Positions 1 to 4,673 of a stretch of 11,652 nt of DNA are shown one piece after another. Made by a program: the position numbers and the translations under genes. Under the pieces are notes generated by a model, which was given only the letters and a program-made list of their open reading frames with translations, was not told where the DNA came from and made no database searches. The first letter of the stretch is position 1. Every line of letters begins with the position of its first letter. The stretch comes from JBOGVA01 sp050692195 (lineage in GTDB: Bacteria; Actinomycetota; UBA4738). The stretch is taken from NCBI GenBank assembly GCA_050692195.1, contig JBOGVA010000099.1:1-11652 (forward strand), read 5' to 3'.

Positions 1-8
1 CTCGGAAA

Positions 9-155
9 CTAGCGCCAGAGCCGCTTCCAGATCCCGAGCCGCCCGAGCAACCGCCCGACCGCCTTGTTCTTCGCTCTCCGGGCGATCCGGTCAGGGCGTC
101 CCGAGAGCAGGGTCTTGAGGTCGTTCCAGCGGCGGGCCAGACGGTAGAGGTTCAC
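9..155 (-). CDS. Small basic protein, 48 aa, coupled to the upstream gene
   Basis: A short ORF from GTG (155-153) to TAG (11-9) encodes 48 residues beginning MNLYRLARRWNDLKTLLSG and ending GIWKRLWR. The protein is strongly basic, rich in Arg and Lys, with a central RIARRAKNKAVGR stretch. Its start overlaps the stop of the 116-aa gene as GTGA (155-152), a typical translational-coupling overlap, and an AGAGGA Shine-Dalgarno-like stretch lies just upstream inside that gene. The amphipathic, cationic sequence could bind nucleic acid or a membrane. The pattern resembles small uncharacterised proteins I associate with phages and mobile DNA, but this is recall and not a search result. No function is assigned. 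The coupling and coherent composition make it a likely real gene. Confidence 0.6.
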   Translation of the reverse strand: MNLYRLARRWNDLKTLLSGRPDRIARRAKNKAVGRLLGRLGIWKRLWR

Positions 156-502
156 CTATAGTCCTCTTGGCACCCCGGTGTGACGCGATGGATCTCATAA
201 CCGCGTGCTCGAAGCCACGACTCAACCTGTTCGGGCGCAGGATCCCGGAGCGTCGCGTGCCGGAAGAACGCGTCTCCGTGCTTGGAGAGGAGCGTACCAT
301 CGGAACGGAGTACGAAGGTCCCTGTGAACCAGCGCCACGGCTCCTCCGCGTCCAGGCAGTAGTGCCACCTGGCGATCTCGGTCAGGCCGTCAGTAAGGGG
401 GGTCCCAATCGCCTCGGATGGCCCGTGGGAGATCAGTGCTGCCATCTCTGCGCCGTTCTCGGCCTCGTCACCGCGAGGTGTCCACCGAATCAGGAGTCGC
501 AT
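152..502 (-). CDS. Hypothetical protein, 116 aa
   Basis: I do not recognise this family. The ATG at 502-500 is preceded by a perfect AGGAGG (plus-strand cctcct at 508-513) at 5-nt spacing, so start and expression look good. The protein is soluble, with no signal peptide or membrane segment. Tryptophan-rich and charged parts include RWHYCLDAEEPWRWFTGTF (about residues 45-63), followed by a beta-like segment (FVLRSDGTLLSKHGDAFFR) and a helix-turn-strand end (EQVESWLRARGYEIHRV). The end resembles a small alpha/beta domain. It overlaps the following 48-aa basic protein gene by four bases, so the two are probably co-translated. It lies in the inferred integrated element. Confidence 0.65.
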   Translation of the reverse strand: MRLLIRWTPRGDEAENGAEMAALISHGPSEAIGTPLTDGLTEIARWHYCLDAEEPWRWFTGTFVLRSDGTLLSKHGDAFFRHATLRDPAPEQVESWLRARGYEIHRVTPGCQEDYR

Positions 503-612
503 CGAAACCTCCTATCTGAATTGTCCCAGCTTGCCCCGCTCTCCAAGTCGTTCGCCTCTTGTGCGGGTCGTTTCGGTTCCGGCAGAATGGACGAACTCCG
601 AGGGAGGGGGCC

Positions 613-687
613 ATGCGGCGCTGCCTGGTTGTCTTGCTGCTCATCGGTGCAGCCTGCAACCTGATCAGTCCCCCCCCAAGGGCGTAG
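613..687 (+). CDS. Very short lipoprotein-like ORF, possibly frameshifted at a poly-C tract
   Basis: ATG at 613 follows a strong GGAGG (603-607) at 5-nt spacing. The product is 24 residues, MRRCLVVLLLIGAACNLISP and four more. It looks like a bacterial signal sequence: two Arg, a hydrophobic run, then a loose lipobox-like IGAAC. It stops at TAG 685-687 just after an uninterrupted run of eight C (670-677). With nine C the frame would read PPPKGVGCERD before a stop at 700-702. With seven C it would run into the nuclease start. It may be a tiny lipoprotein, a remnant of a secreted protein, or a leader for the nuclease gene 26 bases downstream. No function is claimed. Confidence 0.35.
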   Translation: MRRCLVVLLLIGAACNLISPPPRA

Positions 688-713
688 GTTGCGAGCGCGA
701 CTAGCAGGTAGTC

Positions 714-1691
714 ATGGACGACTTCGCCCGTCGTCTTAGCCTCAGGGCAGATCGAGCTTGGCGAGGCTTCCGCCGCTGGCCGGTGTGGGGGCAGGCTCTG
801 GCTTGGTTCCCCGGTTGGTGGGTGCTGATCCCGATCTACCTTTGGCGGTCTTCCCTCGCGGCCAGGCCCAAGGTGGTTCTCTCCGCGGGATTCGTCGCGC
901 TTCTGGTTGTTGCCGGAGCCGCCTCCGGCAGCTCCGAGGAGCCCCCCAGGAAGGCAGAGACGGCCCCATCTTCGCCGTCTGAGCCCCCGTCTCCCAGCCC
1001 GTCTCGTCAACCCACCCTTACGCGGTCGCCATCAGCAGCGCCTTCTCCATCACCCTTTGCTAGCCAGCACGGCGAGTTCGCCGAGGTCATCGACGTGGTC
1101 GACGGCGACACCATCAATGTGCTGAGGACCGGGGAGGTCGTCACCCTCCGCCTGATCGGCGTGGACACCCCTGAGACCGTCCATCCAACCAAGCCGGTCG
1201 AGTGCTACGGGAAGACAGCCTCCAGGTTCACCAAGCGGAGGCTGGAGGGCGCGAGCGTTGAGCTTGAGTACGACGTCCAGCGGCTGGATCGGTACGGCCG
1301 AACGCTGGCCTACGTCTGGATAGGAGACGAGCTGTTTAACGAGACCCTGCTGGCGAGGGGGTTTGCCCAGCTCCAGACGATTCCTCCGGATGTGAAGTAC
1401 GTCGACCGGTTCAGAGCTGCGCAAAGGGGAGCCCGTAAGGATGGGTTGGGCCTCTGGGGGAAGTGCCAAGACGAGGAGAAAGACGAGGATGGGGGCGGCG
1501 GAGGGGGCAACTGCCACTCGTCCTACGTAGGCGAGTGCCTCGATCCGGACGCCTCTGACTACGACTGCGCGGGCGGCAGCGGGGACGGACCAGAGTACGT
1601 GTACCACCAAGTTCGAGTCGTCGGACCAGATGAGTTCAGATTGGACGCGGATAACGACGGCTTCGGGTGTGACACCCTTCCCCCTCCCTGA
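714..1691 (+). CDS. Membrane-anchored thermonuclease (SNase domain) with Excalibur-like C-terminus
   Basis: A 325-aa secreted or surface nuclease of the staphylococcal nuclease family, which cleaves DNA and RNA using Ca2+. Residues 1-72 hold two hydrophobic stretches (about 30-45 and 53-71) that anchor it. Residues 73-118 are a Pro/Ser linker. Residues 121-251 are the SNase domain with the full catalytic set: VDGDT (D130, D132), R146 in LRLIGV, DTPE (D151, T152, E154) and R196 in DRYGRTLAYV, matching D19/D21, R35, D40/T41/E43 and R87 of the staphylococcal enzyme. After a Gly-rich spacer, residues 267-320 carry a Cys-rich module (CHSSYVGECLDPD, then DYDC) ending LDADNDGFGCD, an Excalibur-type calcium-binding motif. 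The ATG at 714 has only a weak AGGT upstream. The channel gene starts 6 nt after its stop, suggesting co-transcription. Confidence 0.9.
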   Translation: MDDFARRLSLRADRAWRGFRRWPVWGQALAWFPGWWVLIPIYLWRSSLAARPKVVLSAGFVALLVVAGAASGSSEEPPRKAETAPSSPSEPPSPSPSRQPTLTRSPSAAPSPSPFASQHGEFAEVIDVVDGDTINVLRTGEVVTLRLIGVDTPETVHPTKPVECYGKTASRFTKRRLEGASVELEYDVQRLDRYGRTLAYVWIGDELFNETLLARGFAQLQTIPPDVKYVDRFRAAQRGARKDGLGLWGKCQDEEKDEDGGGGGGNCHSSYVGECLDPDASDYDCAGGSGDGPEYVYHQVRVVGPDEFRLDADNDGFGCDTLPPP

Positions 1692-1697
1692 TTTCGC

Positions 1698-2522
1698 ATG
1701 GGATCGAATGTGACCCAGCGTCGTCGAGGGGCAACCCTGAGGAAATCTGGCGAAGCACTCGAACGCTTTGAACGACAGACGGCCATCCCGATGCTGGGGC
1801 TGGCGCTCGCCATCATTCCGCTGCTGCTGGCTCCGCTGATCTGGGACCTCTCCCCCGAACTCGACACAACGATCCTTGCTCTCGACTGGTTCATCTGGGC
1901 CGCGTTCGCCGTCGAGTACGGCACGCGATTGTATCTGGCTCCGAACAAGTGGGCGTTCGTCAAGCGAAACAAGATCGATCTGTTCGTCATCGTCCTGCCG
2001 TTCCTCCGACCGCTCAGGGTCCTCCGTTCGGCGCGGGCTCTGCGCGTACTGCGCGCTGTCCGAGTCGCTGTGTTCATCGCTCGCGGTTTCGATGCCGGCC
2101 GCGACGTGCTCACTCGCCATAAGCTCCACTACGCCCTGGCCGTCACGATGGGCGTCGTCGTGGGGGCGGCGTTGTTGGTCGAGTCGTTCGAGCGCGGGGC
2201 ACCGGACGCGAACATCACCTCCGTCCCAGACGCGCTGTGGTGGGCAGTCACCACAGTCACAACCGTCGGCTACGGCGATCGCTTTCCCACGACGCCGGCC
2301 GGGCGCGGAGTGGCGGTCTTTCTGATGATTCTAGGGATCGCGCTGTTCGGCTTTCTCGCGGGCTCGCTTGCTTCCTTCTTCCTTGAACGCCGCGAAGAGA
2401 GCGAAGTGGATCCGAAGCTCGACGAGATCGCGGCTCGCCTGGAACGAATCGAGAGCGCGCTCGGCCTCGAAGCCCCCCAAGGAAGCGACCGCAATGATGC
2501 TCCATCCCGAGCGTTGGATTGA
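1698..2522 (+). CDS. Six-TM voltage-gated-type potassium channel
   Basis: A 274-aa ion channel of the voltage-gated superfamily, acting in the cytoplasmic membrane. Segments in order: S1 about 31-49, S2 about 57-80, S3 about 92-103, S4 about 104-128, S5 about 143-163, pore helix about 176-188, selectivity filter TTVGYGD (188-194), S6 about 203-229, then a charged coiled-coil tail (about 232-257) that probably assists tetramer assembly. TVGYGD is the K+ signature, so K+ selectivity is well supported. S4 has Arg at every third residue from 104 to 122 (seven Arg), as in a voltage sensor. Size matches compact bacterial Kv-like channels. No convincing Shine-Dalgarno precedes ATG 1698, so it may depend on coupling to the nuclease stop 6 nt upstream. 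GTG at 1710 is an alternative start. Confidence 0.9.
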   Translation: MGSNVTQRRRGATLRKSGEALERFERQTAIPMLGLALAIIPLLLAPLIWDLSPELDTTILALDWFIWAAFAVEYGTRLYLAPNKWAFVKRNKIDLFVIVLPFLRPLRVLRSARALRVLRAVRVAVFIARGFDAGRDVLTRHKLHYALAVTMGVVVGAALLVESFERGAPDANITSVPDALWWAVTTVTTVGYGDRFPTTPAGRGVAVFLMILGIALFGFLAGSLASFFLERREESEVDPKLDEIAARLERIESALGLEAPQGSDRNDAPSRALD

Positions 2523-2564
2523 GATGCGTATGCTGCTCCCATTCCCATCCAGAAGGAGGATGAT

Positions 2565-2987
2565 ATGAGGAGACTACCGCTGATCGTTGGCACGGCGGCT
2601 TTGGTCGTTGGTCTCGCGAGCCTCGGACTCGCGCTTGTTACCTTTGCCGCCGTTCGAGATATCCGCTCGTCGCTCGGCGACGTCCGCTCGACCATTCAGA
2701 CTGTCGAGACGAGCGGTCGTCGAACGGCTGAGAGTGTCGGTACCGTCTCCGAGGACGTCGGTACCGTCTCCGAGCAAGTCGCCATGATCGCGGACCAGCA
2801 GGAGAAGATGGGCGAGGACGTGGCGATCCTCATGGAATGCGTTCCGGAGCTTCAGGATGAGATTGCAGTCATGACCGTATTCACGTTCAACGGCGAGGGG
2901 TCGGCCTATCCCGTTAATCTTCCATCTCGACGGTGCTCACAAAGGCTCCTCGGACCTCTCCCGCCCTCGGGCGGACCTTCTGAGTGA
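2565..2987 (+). CDS. Membrane-anchored coiled-coil protein, 140 aa
   Basis: I recognise no family. ATG 2565 has an excellent AAGGAGG (2553-2559). Residues 7-29 are one hydrophobic segment after MRR, so the protein is probably a single-pass membrane protein. Residues 31-103 are predicted coiled coil. From residue 58 heptads run cleanly with hydrophobic a and d positions, beginning VGTVSED VGTVSEQ VAMIADQ. The last about 35 residues (FTFNGEGSAYPVNLP onward) are not coiled coil, contain one Cys, and end in a Pro/Gly-rich tail encoded by a GC-rich hairpin; this tail may be read-through rather than a folded domain. It follows the K+ channel by 42 nt and may share its transcript. The architecture would suit a scaffold or channel partner, but that is only inference from position. 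Confidence 0.65.
   Translation: MRRLPLIVGTAALVVGLASLGLALVTFAAVRDIRSSLGDVRSTIQTVETSGRRTAESVGTVSEDVGTVSEQVAMIADQQEKMGEDVAILMECVPELQDEIAVMTVFTFNGEGSAYPVNLPSRRCSQRLLGPLPPSGGPSE
2736..2774 (+). repeat. Tandem 21-nt repeat (one heptad) in the coiled-coil gene
   Basis: Two copies of an identical 18-base unit, gtcggtaccgtctccgag, start at 2736 and 2757. The period is 21 nt, exactly seven codons. Each copy encodes one heptad (VGTVSED and VGTVSEQ), so the duplication lengthens the coiled coil without changing its register. Near-perfect identity suggests recent duplication or slippage. Confidence 0.85.
2961..2974 (+). terminator. Possible terminator hairpin at the 3' end of the coiled-coil gene
   Basis: CCGCC (2961-2965), loop CTCG, GGCGG (2970-2974) form a compact GC-only stem followed by accttct, which contains a few T but no clean T tract. 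It lies inside the last codons of the coiled-coil gene. A role in ending the nuclease/channel/coiled-coil transcript is plausible but not proven. Confidence 0.35.
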
Positions 2988-3107
2988 AACGGTCAAAGCT
3001 CTCATGAGGCGTCAGTAGGCATCACGAACGGTCTCGAATGGGACGGCAAACGGCCGCTCAGCGGCACAAATCCGGTCCCGAGGCGACACCGGCCATCTCG
3101 GAAGGGT

Positions 3108-3164
3108 CGGGATTCAGGATCCTGTGAGGGCAACCACATGGGGGTTCAAGTCCCCCCTCGCCCA
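3108..3164 (+). pseudogene. 3' half of tRNA-Leu (anticodon CAG), probable attachment-site scar
   Basis: Seen: anticodon stem CGGGA (3108-3112) with TCCTG (3120-3124, one G-U pair) around the loop TTCAGGA (3113-3119, anticodon CAG at 3115-3117). Next is a 15-nt variable arm (3125-3139) folding TGAGG-GCAA-CCACA with one mismatch, as expected for a class II tRNA. Then comes the T arm GGGGG-TTCAAGT-CCCCC (3140-3156), the acceptor 3' strand CTCGCCC (3157-3163) and discriminator A (3164). The matching 5' acceptor strand GGGCGAG and a D arm are not present upstream, so this is not a working tRNA. Known: such anticodon-to-3'-end fragments are left at one end of elements integrated into tRNA genes. 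Inference: this is the attR-type junction, and the core crossover lies somewhere within 3108-3167. Confidence 0.75.
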
Positions 3165-3242
3165 CAAAGTCGGTGCGCAAGTCGGCAGATGATTTAGGGT
3201 CGCTTCCCACATCCGGACGTTGCTGCCCAACTATTCCTGTTC

Positions 3243-3253
3243 TTGTGTCACAA
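3243..3253. promoter_or_regulatory. Candidate operator palindrome upstream of the toxin-antitoxin pair
   Basis: TTGTG-T-CACAA is a perfect 5-1-5 palindrome ending 36 bases before the antitoxin ATG. Toxin-antitoxin operons of this kind are usually autorepressed through operator palindromes near the promoter. No clear -10/-35 pair was identified around it, so the assignment is tentative. Confidence 0.3.
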
Positions 3254-3289
3254 TCTGGCCTGGATGTCATGAGGACAGTGAGGACGGGC

Positions 3290-3568
3290 ATGGCTGAGAT
3301 TCTCGGCGTGGCAGAGGCTAAGAGGAGGTTCTCTGAGCTGATCGACCGCGTGAGACGGGGAGAGCGGTTCCTCGTCTCGCGGCGCGGCAAGCCCGCCGTC
3401 GCCTTGGTGCCTCCGGAGCAGATGCCCGACGAGTCCGAGCCGAGCCCGGCGGGGCTCGCGGCCATCGCCGGTGGGCTGGCGGACTGGGATGAGCTGGACG
3501 ACGTCGTGGCGGGGATCTACCTGTCTCGGCGTCGGGCGAGGGATCGAGCTGCCCCAGAGTTGGACTGA
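3290..3568 (+). CDS. Phd/YefM-type antitoxin of a VapBC module
   Basis: A 92-aa antitoxin, MAEILGVAEAKRRFSELIDR and onward, with the Phd/YefM N-terminal fold: the AEAKRRFSELIDRVRRGERF helix region and the strand LVSRRGKPAVALVP. The N-terminus binds operator DNA; the less ordered C-terminus (about 55-92, with WDELDDVVAGIYLSRR) would wrap and inhibit the toxin. ATG 3290 is chosen because GAGGA (3280-3284) sits 5 nt upstream; an in-frame ATG at 3269 has no good ribosome site. The gene stops 3 nt before the toxin ATG, a normal antitoxin-first layout. It begins about 120 bases beyond the tRNA-Leu scar, on the side inferred to be chromosomal. Confidence 0.88.
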   Translation: MAEILGVAEAKRRFSELIDRVRRGERFLVSRRGKPAVALVPPEQMPDESEPSPAGLAAIAGGLADWDELDDVVAGIYLSRRRARDRAAPELD

Positions 3569-3571
3569 CCC

Positions 3572-3976
3572 ATGTACTGTTTTGATACCGATGTCCTCTC
3601 GGCCGTCCTCAGGCGGGATCCGCCGCTTCACCTGATCCGGCGGTTGGCTCAAGTACCGGCCGAAGATCAGTTCACGACTTCAATCACGTTGGGCGAGCTC
3701 CTCTACGGCGCGTCCAAGCGCGGGAGCACCGAGCTGGCGGGGAGGGTGCGGAGCCTCATCGTGCGCGCTGCCGCTGTTCTCCCGTTCGATGCGATGGCCG
3801 CCGAAGTGTACGGGCCGGTACGCGCCCGCCTCGAATCCGAGGGCCGTCGACTGGCTGAGCCTGACCTTCGGATCGCTTCGATCGCGTTGTCTCGGCGGTT
3901 AACGCTCGTCACCGGCAACGTTCGCCATTTCGCTCGCATACCCGACCTCCCTGTCGAGAACTGGCTCGAGGCTTGA
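3572..3976 (+). CDS. vapC: VapC-family PIN-domain toxin ribonuclease
   Basis: A 134-aa PIN-domain endoribonuclease; family members use Mg2+/Mn2+ to cut tRNA or rRNA and stop translation. The acidic site is complete: D5 and D7 in CFDTDVLS, E42 in TLGELLYGA, and D98 in LAEPDLRIASIA, with N116 in LVTGNVRHFARIPDLPVENW at the fourth position. The C-terminal RIPDLPVENW closely follows the VapC consensus. Length is typical. The start is fixed by the tight 3-nt gap after the antitoxin stop; the ribosome site is weak, so translation is probably coupled to the antitoxin. No damage is seen, so the module should be active. Confidence 0.92.
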   Translation: MYCFDTDVLSAVLRRDPPLHLIRRLAQVPAEDQFTTSITLGELLYGASKRGSTELAGRVRSLIVRAAAVLPFDAMAAEVYGPVRARLESEGRRLAEPDLRIASIALSRRLTLVTGNVRHFARIPDLPVENWLEA

Positions 3977-4221
3977 GCCCCTTGGTCCCAGCCGGACCAG
4001 TTCTCGTAGACAGGCTGCCCTCCTCGGCCGGCCGGAGATACGATGCCGAAGGTGCCCACCCGGGACCGCCGCCAGGGCCCGTCTCCCCGCGAGGGCCTTG
4101 GCGTGCGTCGGGATCGCACATTGGCGTAGGCCCATACGCCGATCGGGGGATTTGTAGCTTGCATGCGTTTTCCTGCCGGGGGCAAGGGGAAGCCTTCTAA
4201 AGGCGTCCCTCTACAGGTCAG
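3977..4221. other. Intergenic region with two hairpins
   Basis: No gene is supported in these 245 bases between vapC and the ATPase gene. Two inverted repeats stand out: GGCGTA (4123-4128), loop ggccca, TACGCC (4135-4140), and GCCTT (4192-4196), loop cta, AAGGC (4200-4204). The second ends 17 bases before the GTG of the ATPase gene and could affect its translation. I recognise no known riboswitch family. Confidence 0.4.
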
Positions 4222-4647
4222 GTGCTCGCATTGGTACTTGGATTCCTGGGTGGCAAATCGGGGTGGGCGGTCGACCGATCGTTCCCAGCGCGGCCGTGGG
4301 CCTTGCACCAAGTGAGGCGGTTCATCCGCGACCGGGCGGAGGAGATACGCCTCCACGACGACGTGACCGAGGACCTGGTCCAGGCGGTGTCCGAGGCTGC
4401 GGCCAATTGCGTACGACACACCGACACCGACGACATCAAGGTGAGCTGGCGTTCGACGGCCGAGCGGGCTGAGGTCCTCGTCCTCGACGATGGTGTATTC
4501 AGGCCAATGCCGGACGGCCCCCGTCGCTCGGATTCCGAGGGTTTTGGCCTGCCGCTGATCGAGGCGTTGGTGGACGAGGTGTCGATCCACGAAGGCACCA
4601 CCACCCGCCCGGGGACCAGGGTGCGTCTGGTCAAGTACAAGCGGTAG
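4222..4647 (+). CDS. RsbW/SpoIIAB-like anti-sigma-type ATPase
   Basis: A 141-aa protein consisting of one GHKL (HATPase) domain without the histidine-bearing helices of a sensor kinase, like the anti-sigma-factor kinases RsbW and SpoIIAB. The N box is SEAAANCVRH (E58, N62, H66), the G1 box is VLDDG (D90), and the G2-like GFGL is at 107-110. These proteins phosphorylate an antagonist or hold a sigma factor. Neither a sigma gene nor an STAS antagonist is adjacent, so the target is unknown. The start is uncertain: GTG 4222 has only AGGTCA upstream, and the first about 15 residues look unconserved. The gene stands alone on the plus strand and converges with the Ser/Thr kinase gene across a hairpin. 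Confidence 0.8.
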   Translation: MLALVLGFLGGKSGWAVDRSFPARPWALHQVRRFIRDRAEEIRLHDDVTEDLVQAVSEAAANCVRHTDTDDIKVSWRSTAERAEVLVLDDGVFRPMPDGPRRSDSEGFGLPLIEALVDEVSIHEGTTTRPGTRVRLVKYKR

Positions 4648-4653
4648 GCGGAA

Positions 4654-4673
4654 ACGGGGACCCTAGTCCCCGT
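4654..4673. terminator. Symmetric hairpin between convergent genes
   Basis: ACGGGGAC (4654-4661), loop CCTA, GTCCCCGT (4666-4673): a perfect 8-bp stem. It starts 7 nt after the ATPase stop, and its loop contains the kinase stop codon (TAG on the minus strand, 4665-4663). Read on the minus strand it is followed by TTT, so it fits a terminator for the kinase operon better than for the plus strand, where no T tract follows. It may work in both directions. Confidence 0.55.

Larger units (their letters stand above)
1..3167. mobile_element. Right-hand end of a probable tRNA-integrated genomic element (inferred)
   Basis: Seen: this stretch ends in the 3' half of a tRNA-Leu gene without its 5' half. 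It carries only accessory-type genes (unknown small proteins, a nuclease, an ion channel, a coiled-coil protein) and is visibly less GC-rich in places than the housekeeping genes further right; for example, 2521-2580 is close to half A+T. Known: tyrosine recombinases integrate into tRNA genes, keep the intact tRNA at one end and leave a duplicated 3' fragment at the other. Inference: the fragment reads left to right, so the element lies to its left, with the intact tRNA-Leu and probably the integrase beyond the left edge. No integrase, relaxase or phage structural gene is visible here, so the type of element is unknown and the left boundary at position 1 is only the window edge. Confidence 0.4.
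2988..3289. other. Intergenic region holding the tRNA fragment and a small palindrome
   Basis: About 300 bases between the coiled-coil gene and the antitoxin. It contains a perfect short hairpin GCCGC-TCA-GCGGC (3053-3065), the 3' half of a tRNA-Leu (3108-3164), and the TTGTG-T-CACAA palindrome (3243-3253). No protein gene is supported. The minus-strand reading frame across the tRNA part is the familiar spurious antisense-tRNA translation. Confidence 0.6.

Noticed and set aside
152..664. Plus-strand 165-codon frame over the 116-aa gene
   Set aside because: Shadow frame without ribosome site or domain; the minus-strand gene has a perfect Shine-Dalgarno and a coupled partner.
1050..2129. 359-codon minus-strand frame opposite the nuclease and channel
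   Set aside because: Shadow frame crossing two well-supported plus-strand genes; no recognisable domain.
3061..3167. Complete tRNA-Leu gene
   Set aside because: No 5' acceptor strand complementary to CTCGCCC and no D arm could be found upstream; only the 3' half is present.
3058..3465. Minus-strand frame with GEGGLEPPCGCPHRILNP
   Set aside because: This is the well-known false protein made by translating a tRNA-Leu antisense. It supports the tRNA origin but is not a gene, and it also overlaps the antitoxin.
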